Both the position numbers and the translations under genes were made by a program. Under the pieces are notes generated by a model that was given only the letters and a program-made list of their open reading frames with translations, was not told where the DNA came from and did no database searches. From an uncultured Selenomonadales bacterium (GTDB lineage Bacteria; Bacillota_C; Negativicutes; Selenomonadales; Selenomonadaceae), in NCBI GenBank assembly GCA_937907035.1, contig CALCTX010000044.1, forward strand, positions 1 through 5,490: DNA of 5,490 nt, given 5' to 3'. The stretch's first letter is position 1. Every line of letters starts with the position of its first letter. Shown here one piece after another: positions 1-5,490 of this stretch.

Positions 1-296
1 TTGATGAAAATGCGCTGATCCGCATCCTCACCGAACCGAAAAACGCCCCGGTCCGCCAATATCAAAAATTATTAGCTATCGATAATGTCGAACTGGTCGT
101 TGAGGAAAAAGCCTTACGCCTGATCGCCAAAAAAGCTATCGACCGAAAGACCGGCGCCCGCGGCTTAAAGAGCATCATCGAAGATATCATGCTCGATATC
201 ATGTTTGACATTCCCCGCACCGAAACACACCGCCGGGTAACGATCACCGAAGCCTGCATAAAAAAAGGCGCATTACCGACAATTGAAGAACTCTAA
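1..296 (+). CDS. clpX: ATP-dependent Clp protease ATP-binding subunit ClpX, C-terminal part (5' end outside window)
   Basis: This is the last 97 residues of ClpX, the AAA+ unfoldase that feeds substrates to the ClpP peptidase in the cytoplasm. The reading frame starts at base 3 and ends in TAA at 294-296. The visible part is the C-terminal small AAA+ subdomain. It opens with a stretch typical of ClpX (ILTEPKNAPVRQYQKL, visible residues 8-23). It then carries the sensor-2 motif RKTGARGL (visible residues 48-55), whose Arg contacts the nucleotide, followed by the IIEDIMLDIMFDIP helix. The protein stops soon after this subdomain, so it has almost no C-terminal tail. The N-terminal zinc-binding domain, Walker motifs and pore loops lie outside the window. 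The gene is followed at once by a terminator and faces the aroF end of the convergent pheA-aroF operon. The family assignment rests on recalled ClpX sequences and is secure. Confidence 0.95.
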   Translation, partial: DENALIRILTEPKNAPVRQYQKLLAIDNVELVVEEKALRLIAKKAIDRKTGARGLKSIIEDIMLDIMFDIPRTETHRRVTITEACIKKGALPTIEEL

Positions 297-336
297 AAAA
301 TGGCTATCGCTTATGTTAAAAGCGATAGCCATTTTT
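297..336. terminator. Bidirectional intrinsic terminator between clpX and aroF
   Basis: Bases 302-312 (GGCTATCGCTT) pair perfectly with 320-330 around a 7-base loop. The stem extends through the flanking A and T runs (297-301 with 331-335). The clpX stop codon lies directly beside the left arm. Because the left flank is A-rich and the right flank T-rich, the hairpin has a terminal U-tract on both strands. It can therefore end clpX transcription on the plus strand and the pheA-aroF operon, whose last stop is at 353, on the minus strand. Confidence 0.9.
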
Positions 337-352
337 CATATAGCCTGCGACA

Positions 353-1384
353 TTACAGACCGTTTTTAATCAAATCTTCCTTTTGCAAAAATCCGGTAAG
401 TTTTCTAAGATCGTCCATCAATTCCATATAATTCTGCGGCCGCAATGACTGCTGCCCGTCAGACAGTGCCTTTGCCGGATTCGGATGCATTTCAATGATA
501 AGTCCATCTGCGCCACAAGCCACTGCTGCCATTGACATCGGGTGGATCATCCGCCACTTGCCGGTTCCATGGCTTGGGTCAACTATGATCGGCAAATGCG
601 ACAAATGCTTTACTGCCGCTACCGCACTGAGATCAAGCGTATTTCTCGTATACGTTTCATAAGTACGGATACCGCGCTCACAGAGGACAACATTTTGATT
701 GCCTTCATTCATAATATACTCTGCCGCATTGAGCCACTCATCAATCGTTGCTGCCAGTCCCCGTTTCAACATTACCGGCTTATTGGTCCGGCCGACTTCT
801 TTTAACAGACGGAAATTCTGCATGTTCCGCGCACCGATCTGCAACAGATCCGCATATCGTGCTACCGTTTCAACCGCTTCGACCTCAGTTACCTCGGTAA
901 CGATCTTCAGTCCGGTACGTTCTCTGGCTTCAGCTAAATATTTTAAGCCCTCTTCTTCCAACCCCTGGAAAGAATACGGTGAAGTCCGTGGCTTATACGC
1001 ACCGCCGCGCAAGAACTGTGCTCCGCCCTTCTTTGCAATATCAGCGGCTTCAAATAACTGCTCACGCGACTCTACTGCGCATGGTCCGGCCATAACGACC
1101 AAATTCCCGTCACCGATCTTTATCCCGTCAACATCAACTACCGTTGACTGCGGATGAAATTCCCGGCTTGCCAGCTTATAGCTTTTGGAAATCGAAACAC
1201 TCTTCTCAACCCCTGGCAAAGCATCAACCGGAACTGCCGCCAAACGGGTTTTATCGCCAATAACCCCGACGATCTTCTGCTGAGCACCCTCCATTACCTT
1301 GGCAACAAGACCGACGCCCTCGATCGCACTGATGACATCGTTGATATTTGCCTGAGTTGCATCCTGATTCATTATAATAACCAT
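353..1384 (-). CDS. aroF: 3-deoxy-7-phosphoheptulonate (DAHP) synthase, type I-beta, with N-terminal regulatory domain
   Basis: The enzyme condenses phosphoenolpyruvate and erythrose 4-phosphate to DAHP, the entry step of the shikimate pathway, in the cytoplasm. The 343 residues match the usual length of the AroF/AroA-beta family. Residues 1 to about 70 form the ferredoxin-like domain that in characterised relatives such as the Thermotoga enzyme mediates feedback inhibition by Phe or Tyr. The rest is the (beta/alpha)8 barrel with GPCAVES (100-106), GAYKPRTSPYSFQG (128-141), GARNMQN (184-190), KPVMLKRG (202-209), ERGIRTYE (236-243) and DPSHGTGK (269-276). The metal ligands expected for the family are present: Cys102, His272, Glu298 and Asp309, with Lys131 in the substrate site. 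The start at 1384 is supported by AGGAGA about 7 bases upstream, and the opening MVIIM forms the first strand of the regulatory domain. It is the second gene of the operon, 40 bases after pheA, under the same T-box leader. Other symbols (aroA, aroG) are used for the same enzyme. Confidence 0.96.
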   Translation of the reverse strand: MVIIMNQDATQANINDVISAIEGVGLVAKVMEGAQQKIVGVIGDKTRLAAVPVDALPGVEKSVSISKSYKLASREFHPQSTVVDVDGIKIGDGNLVVMAGPCAVESREQLFEAADIAKKGGAQFLRGGAYKPRTSPYSFQGLEEEGLKYLAEARERTGLKIVTEVTEVEAVETVARYADLLQIGARNMQNFRLLKEVGRTNKPVMLKRGLAATIDEWLNAAEYIMNEGNQNVVLCERGIRTYETYTRNTLDLSAVAAVKHLSHLPIIVDPSHGTGKWRMIHPMSMAAVACGADGLIIEMHPNPAKALSDGQQSLRPQNYMELMDDLRKLTGFLQKEDLIKNGL

Positions 1385-1424
1385 AATATTATCTCCTCTC
1401 GCTTATCTTTAATTTAATTAACAC

Positions 1425-2279
1425 TCATATATTATTGGCATAGATTACCGGGAATTCGCCGCAATGCCGATGCCAGACGCTGCGCTGCCGCACAGCCTCG
1501 ATCGCCGCCGCCAGATCATCCCGGGGACAATCAGTTTCCAGATCAAAAAAGAAAATATACTCGCCTAATCCGGTTCTGGCCGGCCTCGATTCGATACGGG
1601 TCATATTGACCTTCCGAACCGCAAACTCCTGCAACATCTCACAAAGACTGCCGGCCCGCTTGCCATCGATCTGACAGATCAATAACGTTTTTCCGCTGGT
1701 CTGTCTTACCGGCATTATTTTTTGTTTCCGGCATATCTGATAAAACCTGGTACAATTTGTATCATTATCCTGAATATCCCGCACTAACAGCTTTAATCCA
1801 TTGAGTTCGCCGCCACGTTCAGTACAGATTGCCGCACAGCCTTCCTGCGGATCACAGGCCGCCGCCCGCTCCGCTGCCCGGGCTGTACTGGAAGCCGCGA
1901 TCAGCTGAACATCAGGAAAATTCGCTTTTAAATACTCCCGGCACTGTGCCAGCGGCTGTGCATGAGAATAAATTGTTTTTATCTCTGCCAACCGGCATTT
2001 CGCCATCAAGTGATTATGAACCCCCCAGATAAGCTCGCGTTCAACAGCCAGCTCATCTCCGTGTGCCAGCATATCAAGCGTGATGTTTATTGAACCTTCC
2101 AAAGAATTCTCTACCGGTACAAAACAGTGGTCAAGCTCACCATCGATCACTGCCTGCATTACTGAATAAATATCCGGATAAGGCTTTAGATCCAATGCCA
2201 GCTTCTCTGCATCACGCAAATATAACGCCGCCGCTTCACTGTGTGTCCCCGGTGGCCCCAAAAATCCCATTGTCTCCAT
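1425..2279 (-). CDS. pheA: Prephenate dehydratase with C-terminal ACT domain
   Basis: The enzyme converts prephenate to phenylpyruvate, the committed step to phenylalanine, in the cytoplasm. With the start at 2279 it has 284 residues, normal for a stand-alone dehydratase; there is no chorismate mutase domain. The catalytic PDT domain (1 to about 185) shows GFLGPPGTHSE (5-15), PVENSLEGS (55-63), SHAQPLAQC (105-113), SST (130-132) and the catalytic NCTRF motif (175-179, Thr177 and Arg178). The ACT domain (about 196-280) carries the ESRP motif (230-233) used in allosteric Phe binding. The GAL motif of this domain reads RAGSL (208-212). An in-frame TTG at 2300 and an ATG at 2291 would give a longer protein. 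The start at 2279 is preferred because GGAGG lies 5 bases upstream of it, inside those extensions, and because the TTG overlaps the T-tract of the leader terminator. It is the first gene of the operon, directly after a Phe-type T-box leader. Confidence 0.95.
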   Translation of the reverse strand: METMGFLGPPGTHSEAAALYLRDAEKLALDLKPYPDIYSVMQAVIDGELDHCFVPVENSLEGSINITLDMLAHGDELAVERELIWGVHNHLMAKCRLAEIKTIYSHAQPLAQCREYLKANFPDVQLIAASSTARAAERAAACDPQEGCAAICTERGGELNGLKLLVRDIQDNDTNCTRFYQICRKQKIMPVRQTSGKTLLICQIDGKRAGSLCEMLQEFAVRKVNMTRIESRPARTGLGEYIFFFDLETDCPRDDLAAAIEAVRQRSVWHRHCGEFPVIYANNI

Positions 2280-2284
2280 ATTAT

Positions 2285-2289
2285 CCTCC
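2285..2289 (-). promoter_or_regulatory. Ribosome binding site of pheA that decides its start
   Basis: Read on the minus strand, GGAGG at 2289-2285 is followed by ATAAT and then the ATG at 2279. This strong site sits between the leader terminator and the chosen start. It would be inside the coding region if translation began at the upstream TTG (2300) or ATG (2291), which is why the shorter protein is preferred. Confidence 0.8.
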
Positions 2290-2296
2290 ATTCTAA

Positions 2297-2564
2297 ACAA
2301 AAAAGCCTCATCCCTAAGGACGAGGCTGTCGTGTTACCACCTTAATTCATTTGCCGGAGCAAATCTCTGTCACATACGGGTAAAATACCGATATGCTCCT
2401 TCTTTTAACGGTAAAGGCTCCGGCACCGCCTACCACAATTTCAGCGGGCAACTCCCAGGGGAACTTCTGATATCTCTCCCCGACCGGCTCACAGCTTCCC
2501 CGGCTCTCTGAACGCTTCAAGATATCGTACTTTTCCTGTTCATCGTTTTTTCCATAACTAAATT
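2297..2564 (-). promoter_or_regulatory. T-box leader (tRNA-sensing riboswitch), probably tRNA-Phe specific, controlling pheA-aroF
   Basis: The minus-strand leader has the full T-box plan. Stem I: CAGG (2538-2535) pairs with CCTG (2459-2456), and GATATC (2526-2521) with GATATC (2474-2469). Between them lies an internal loop with AGTA (2531-2528) facing AGAAG (2468-2464), the usual loop E arrangement. The next triplet, TTC (2463-2461), is read as the specifier codon for Phe. The apical part has the conserved CAGAGAGC (2510-2503). Stem III is GGAGCA/TGCTCC (2399-2394 with 2361-2356). The antiterminator is TAAGG (2344-2340) with CCTTA (2319-2315) plus ACGA (2332-2329) with TCGT (2323-2320), leaving the bulge TGGTAAC (2339-2333). 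The bulge UGGU is complementary to an ACCA end, as expected for tRNA-Phe with discriminator A. Known T-box logic predicts read-through when tRNA-Phe is uncharged. One caution is that the base after the specifier is C, whereas a purine is usual. The 5' end is estimated from the promoter. Confidence 0.94.
2299..2326 (-). terminator. Leader terminator of the T-box, competing with the antiterminator
   Basis: On the minus strand GCCTCGTCC (2326-2318) pairs with GGATGAGGC (2313-2305) around a 4-base loop, with one G-U pair. Six T residues follow (2304-2299). Bases 2323-2315 are shared with the 3' half of the antiterminator, so the two folds exclude each other. The pheA ribosome binding site follows 10 bases after the T-tract. 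Confidence 0.93.
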
Positions 2565-2570
2565 GTACAC

Positions 2571-2599
2571 ATAATAACACATCAAAAGTTACTATGCAA
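2571..2599 (-). promoter_or_regulatory. Sigma-70-type promoter of the T-box / pheA-aroF operon
   Basis: On the minus strand a -35 box TTGCAT (2599-2594) and a -10 box TATTAT (2576-2571) are separated by exactly 17 bases. Transcription should start near 2564, just ahead of Stem I of the leader, giving a leader of roughly 285 bases to the pheA start. The -35 box lies close to, but does not overlap, the proposed promoter of the divergent ABC-F gene. Confidence 0.8.
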
Positions 2600-2684
2600 G
2601 CACTTTTTGATAATTATACATCAAAACTGTCTGTCTTTGTATATGTCCCAAGCACATCTGTCTATTATCTGCCAAAAATTCCGC

Positions 2685-2713
2685 TTGCCATTCGGCTTAA
2701 GATAAGATATTCT
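2685..2713 (+). promoter_or_regulatory. Probable sigma-70-type promoter of the ABC-F gene
   Basis: TTGCCA (2685-2690) and TATTCT (2708-2713) are separated by 17 bases. Transcription would begin near 2720, about 33 bases before the chosen ATG at 2753, and would pass an AAAGGA ribosome binding site at 2737-2742. A weaker alternative, TTGTAT followed by TATTAT near 2638-2668, has a 20-base spacer and is less likely. No leader structure or attenuator is evident in such a short 5' UTR. Confidence 0.55.
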
Positions 2714-2752
2714 TTTGCATATCGCAAATTAAAACAAAAGGATGATCAACTA

Positions 2753-4309
2753 ATGAGTGTTTTAACCGTAACCAATGTTTCTCACGGCTTCGGTGCCCGA
2801 ACTATTTTTGAAGATGTCTCATTTCGTCTGCTTCCCGGCGAACACGTTGCTCTTGTCGGTGCAAACGGCGAAGGAAAATCAACCTTTCTGTCCATAATCA
2901 TGGGCGATCTGACCCCGGATGCCGGCAAAGTGGAATGGGCCCGCCGTATCACGGTCGGCTCACTCGACCAGCACGCTACCCTGCAACCGGGACTGACTAT
3001 CCGGGAAACCTTGCGCACAGCTTTTGACAAGATGTACCAGCTCGAAAAAGAAATGCTGGACTGCTACGACAAAATGGCAACCGCCAAAGGTGACGAAGCC
3101 GATAAGCTTATGACCGATGCCGGTGATATTCAGGGAATCCTCGATGCTAACGGTTTTTACACGATTGACACCCGTATCAACGAAGTAGCCAGCGGTCTCG
3201 GCCTTATGGATCTCGGCCTGGATAAAAAGGTTGATGAATTATCCGGCGGCCAGCGAACCAAAGTCCTGCTCACCAAGCTGTTGCTTGAAAACCCGATGAT
3301 CCTTATCCTCGACGAGCCTACCAACTATCTTGATGCGCCGCATATCGAATGGCTGAAAGGCTATCTGCAAAACTACGAAAATGCTTTCATTCTCGTTTCC
3401 CATGACATTCCGTTCTTAAATGCGGTGACCAATGTCATTTACCACGTAGAAGACACTCACATCACCCGTTATACCGGCAGCTATGAGAAATTTGAAGAAA
3501 TGCACGCTTTGAAAATAAAACAGGAAGATGCCGCTTATGAACGGCAGCAGCAGGAAATAAAAAAGGAACAGGATTTCATCGCCCGCAATAAAGCCCGGGT
3601 TGCAACCAGAGGCATGGCTAACAGCCGTCAAAAACGCCTGGATAAAATGGAAGTTTTGCAAAAACGTACCGAAAAACCAAAACCTCATTTCAAATTTCCG
3701 GAAGACCGTACCCCCAGCCGGTTTGTCATCGATGCCAAAGGTCTGGTACTTGGTTACGATACACCGCTTACCCGGCCGGTTGATTTCCAGATCGAACGCG
3801 GTCAGAAAATTGCTTTGGTCGGCGTAAACGGATTAGGAAAAACGACTCTGCTGAAAACTCTGCTGGGCTTTATCAAGCCACTGGCCGGATCGATCGAACT
3901 CGGCGAATTTGTCGTCCCGGGATATTTCGAGCAGGAATCCTCCCGTGGCAACAGCAACACCGCTATTGAAGAAGTCTGGCAGGAATACCCCGGCCTCACA
4001 AATTTTGAAGTCCGGGCCGCACTTGCTTCCTGTGGTCTGACCAACGAACACATCACCAATCAGATGACCGTATTAAGCGGCGGTGAAGCAGCCAAAGTCC
4101 GGCTTTGCAAACTCACACTCAAAACACAGAATCTCCTGGTTCTCGATGAGCCAACCAACCATCTGGATGTCGATGCCAAAGAAGAACTCAAACGGGCCCT
4201 CAAGGAATTCAAAGGGACCATCCTGCTCGTCTCCCACGAACCGGAATTTTACGAAGACTGGGTTGACAATATCCTGAGCATTGAAAACTGGACAACAAAA
4301 ATAGTATAA
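2753..4309 (+). CDS. yfmM: ABC-F family ATP-binding protein, YfmM type
   Basis: This is a soluble protein with two ABC ATPase domains and no membrane segments, the plan of ABC-F proteins that act on the ribosome. With the start at 2753 it has 518 residues, the length I recall for Bacillus subtilis YfmM, and the wording matches that protein along its length. Domain 1 has Walker A GANGEGKST (36-44), signature LSGGQ (163-167), Walker B ILILDEP (183-189) and switch His217. The charged linker between domains (about 245-325, rich in Lys, Glu and Gln) is the P-site tRNA interaction region. Domain 2 has GVNGLGKTT (357-365), LSGGE (441-445), LVLDEP (462-467) and His495. The reading frame is open up to an ATG at 2594, but that start has no ribosome binding site and overlaps the -35 box of the divergent promoter. 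MSVLTVTNVSHGFG is the normal family beginning. A general translation factor role is more likely than antibiotic resistance, but the sequence alone cannot settle that. Confidence 0.92.
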   Translation: MSVLTVTNVSHGFGARTIFEDVSFRLLPGEHVALVGANGEGKSTFLSIIMGDLTPDAGKVEWARRITVGSLDQHATLQPGLTIRETLRTAFDKMYQLEKEMLDCYDKMATAKGDEADKLMTDAGDIQGILDANGFYTIDTRINEVASGLGLMDLGLDKKVDELSGGQRTKVLLTKLLLENPMILILDEPTNYLDAPHIEWLKGYLQNYENAFILVSHDIPFLNAVTNVIYHVEDTHITRYTGSYEKFEEMHALKIKQEDAAYERQQQEIKKEQDFIARNKARVATRGMANSRQKRLDKMEVLQKRTEKPKPHFKFPEDRTPSRFVIDAKGLVLGYDTPLTRPVDFQIERGQKIALVGVNGLGKTTLLKTLLGFIKPLAGSIELGEFVVPGYFEQESSRGNSNTAIEEVWQEYPGLTNFEVRAALASCGLTNEHITNQMTVLSGGEAAKVRLCKLTLKTQNLLVLDEPTNHLDVDAKEELKRALKEFKGTILLVSHEPEFYEDWVDNILSIENWTTKIV

Positions 4310-4325
4310 ACTAAGACTTGAAATT

Positions 4326-4460
4326 AAAAGGGCTGTCGCATATTATACATAACTTGTCATTCCGGACCGGATCCGGAATCCCATTGTGCAACGTTGTACA
4401 CAGGGATGCTGAATCAAGTTCAGCATGACGGGCTAAACCATAATATGCGACAGCCCTTTT
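4326..4460. repeat. Composite palindromic intergenic element with 21-bp perfect inverted ends; probable bidirectional terminator
   Basis: Bases 4326-4346 and 4440-4460 are perfect inverted repeats of 21 bp (core GGGCTGTCGCATATT). They lie between the convergent ABC-F and phosphatase genes, 16 bases after one stop and 4 bases before the other. A T-run follows the right arm on the plus strand, and the left arm has one on the minus strand, so the ends can act as a terminator stem in both directions. The 93 bases between the arms are far longer than a normal terminator loop and hold a second palindromic element (4353-4432). A TTA triplet flanks the arms on both sides (4324-4326 and 4460-4462) if the ends are set at 4327 and 4459, which is weak evidence for a target duplication. 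It could be a MITE-like element or a terminator with an inserted repeat. Confidence 0.8.
4353..4432. repeat. Inner dispersed-repeat-like element able to form a four-way junction
   Basis: Arm 1 is ATTCCGGA (4359-4366) with TCCGGAAT (4372-4379). Arm 3 is ATGCTGAA (4406-4413) with TTCAGCAT (4419-4426). Both have 8-bp stems and 5-base loops. Arm 2 pairs CCC (4380-4382) with GGG (4403-4405) and, after a 2x2 mismatch, TGTGCAA with TTGTACA (4385-4391 and 4394-4400) with one G-T pair. GTC (4356-4358) and GAC (4427-4429) close the structure, extendable to 4353/4432 with G-U pairs in a plus-strand transcript. No unpaired base is left between the arms. From memory, half-sites of this kind (CATTCCGG and ATGCTGAA types) occur in intergenic palindromes of several unrelated bacteria; I cannot verify that here. 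Confidence 0.75.
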
Positions 4461-4464
4461 TATG

Positions 4465-5490
4465 TTATTCAATACAATACTTTGCCTTTAATGACTCGAT
4501 CTCGACAACCGAAAGGCCCGTACTCAGCAGATAATCGTAAGCTGCTTTTTGCACTTCAGCCGCTGACGGCACTTCTTTGTCCTGCCAGTCAAACTTTCCT
4601 GTCTGCATCCTGAGTTCCGGCTCAACCAAGATACATAAAAGCCGGTCAATAGTCGTCCGGGAAAATCTTTCATACTCCTCACTGCCCGGTTCAAGATGAT
4701 AATAATTGCAATAAGAAAGCAAATAATCACGCTTGATCTCCTCGATGGAACCCCCAGCCAAAGCTTCCAAAACGATCGCCAAAAAACCGGTCCGGTCTTT
4801 TCCCTCATTGCAGTTAAACAAATACGGTCCGTCATTCTTTAGCATGAACCGGATTCCTTCCGCCAGCCTGGCTTTGTTTTCCGGCAAAAACATATCCGGC
4901 ATTATTCCCAGCAGCACGGTCTTTCCGTTGGCATAAAGTTTACCGCTGTAATCCGGAAGAGTCTTTATCTGCTGCAGTTTTCCGTTGCTGTCTGCCATAT
5001 CGATCACAGTTTTTATCCCGGCCCGCTCTGCCAACCGGTCAGCATACCCGCAACGGCCGGGGTTTGCCTTTTCATTCAGCGGATTACTTGCCCGGTACAA
5101 TGTCTTCGGCTTGATCTTCTTTCCGACGACCTCCCGGAAATTGGCAAATTCCTCGTCTGACCGATAATCATTGCGCGAATTTGTCCGGGACAATTTTAGT
5201 ATAGGCAAATAATGCCTTTGTGCCAGAGAAAATGTAACTGTCTCCGGCAGTTGCTCTGTAATCAAACAATCTGTTACCGAAATGTTCAGCATAAACAATG
5301 ACAAACTATTGCTCCGCCCGGCATCATCGGAAACAGCCAGCATCCCGACCCCTGCACTGCTGTAATCAGGCGTAAACACAACTGGCAGACGGCCAAGCGC
5401 TGACATATCAGCCATCAGCAGATCGCCATATTCATATCCGGCTTGCAAAAATTCTTCCGCTGTACAACACAGCTCAACGTTACCATATTT
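4465..5490 (-). CDS. Tyrosine/dual-specificity phosphatase-like protein (5' end outside window)
   Basis: The visible 341 residues run from the right edge to the TAA at 4467-4465. The frame is open to base 5490, so the TTG at 5448 is not the real start and the N-terminus, with any signal peptide, is missing. Residues about 1-95 (KYGNVELCCTAEEF, then GYEYGDLLMADM) resemble a small beta-rich domain that precedes the phosphatase in related Firmicutes proteins and recalls the C-terminal domain of SAM hydroxide adenosyltransferases; this is inference. Residues about 105-290 form the phosphatase domain, with DYRSDEEFANFR (108-119), LYRAS (131-135), TVIDMADS (161-168) and the CX5R P-loop CNEGKDRTGF (Cys227, Arg233). 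This fits the Y_phosphatase3 group, expected to remove phosphate from protein tyrosine or a related phosphoester through a cysteinyl intermediate. The residue before the catalytic Cys is Asn226 instead of the usual His. The substrate is unknown and no partner gene is visible. The gene ends 4 bases from the palindromic element that likely terminates it. Confidence 0.85.
   Translation of the reverse strand, partial: KYGNVELCCTAEEFLQAGYEYGDLLMADMSALGRLPVVFTPDYSSAGVGMLAVSDDAGRSNSLSLFMLNISVTDCLITEQLPETVTFSLAQRHYLPILKLSRTNSRNDYRSDEEFANFREVVGKKIKPKTLYRASNPLNEKANPGRCGYADRLAERAGIKTVIDMADSNGKLQQIKTLPDYSGKLYANGKTVLLGIMPDMFLPENKARLAEGIRFMLKNDGPYLFNCNEGKDRTGFLAIVLEALAGGSIEEIKRDYLLSYCNYYHLEPGSEEYERFSRTTIDRLLCILVEPELRMQTGKFDWQDKEVPSAAEVQKAAYDYLLSTGLSVVEIESLKAKYCIE

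Noticed and set aside
62..259. A 65-codon minus-strand open frame
   Set aside because: It is antisense to the ClpX C-terminal domain. The plus-strand frame gives a clear ClpX protein.
542..1417. Several plus-strand open frames of 87 to 152 codons opposite aroF
   Set aside because: They are antisense to a secure gene with all catalytic residues present, overlap one another and resemble no known protein.
1829..2296. Two plus-strand open frames opposite pheA
   Set aside because: They are Pro- and Ser-rich antisense shadows of a conserved coding region, with no ribosome binding site.
2347..2580. A 77-codon open frame on the minus strand between the pheA operon and the ABC-F gene
   Set aside because: It lies inside the T-box leader and is explained by the RNA structure. 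It has no ribosome binding site and no recognisable protein.
2753..4309. Antibiotic-resistance ABC-F (Lsa/Vga/Msr type)
   Set aside because: Length, linker and overall wording match the housekeeping YfmM group, and no attenuator leader is seen upstream.
4359..4426. A degenerate CRISPR repeat pair
   Set aside because: The two 21-base palindromes differ in sequence and only share dimensions. There is no third unit and no spacer pattern.
4353..4432. A tRNA or tRNA-like gene, suggested by the cloverleaf-like fold
   Set aside because: Arm lengths and loops do not fit a tRNA: there is no 7-bp acceptor stem, no T-loop motif, and the arms abut without linkers.
4324..4462. TTA flanking triplets as proof of transposition
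   Set aside because: A three-base match in AT-rich flanks can easily arise by chance, so it is kept only as weak support.

Overview
The window looks like a housekeeping stretch from a low-to-mid GC Bacillota (Firmicutes) chromosome. The evidence is a tRNA-sensing T-box leader, strong purine-rich Shine-Dalgarno sites, a YfmM-type ABC-F protein and a type I-beta DAHP synthase with an N-terminal regulatory domain. Base composition is near even, and the class Negativicutes is a possible home, but that is only an impression from protein style. No phage, plasmid, CRISPR, rRNA or tRNA gene is visible.

Layout: (1) 1-296 (+), the C-terminal end of ClpX, cut by the left edge. (2) 297-336, a hairpin with A and T flanks that can terminate transcription from both sides. 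(3) 353-2279 (-), a two-gene operon in the order pheA (prephenate dehydratase) then aroF (DAHP synthase). (4) 2299-2564 (-), a complete T-box leader read by tRNA-Phe, with Stem I, a UUC specifier, Stem III, a UGGU T-box bulge, and competing antiterminator and terminator. A consensus-like promoter at 2571-2599 precedes it. (5) 2753-4309 (+), a 518-residue ABC-F ATPase of the YfmM type, transcribed divergently from the T-box operon. (6) 4326-4460, a convergent intergenic region made of 21-bp perfect inverted repeats enclosing a second palindromic element that can fold as a four-way junction. (7) 4465-5490 (-), a tyrosine/dual-specificity phosphatase-like protein, cut by the right edge.

How the parts work together: AroF catalyses the first step of the shikimate pathway and PheA the prephenate-to-phenylpyruvate step of phenylalanine synthesis. 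The leader should let transcription through when tRNA-Phe is uncharged. PheA carries a Phe-binding ACT domain and AroF an N-terminal regulatory domain, so phenylalanine supply appears to be controlled at both the RNA and the enzyme level. ClpX, YfmM and the phosphatase are neighbours without an obvious functional link to the operon.

I see no convincing new multi-gene system. The parts most worth a second look are the nested palindromic element at 4326-4460, the phosphatase with Asn in place of the usual His before the catalytic Cys, and the clean Phe T-box architecture.
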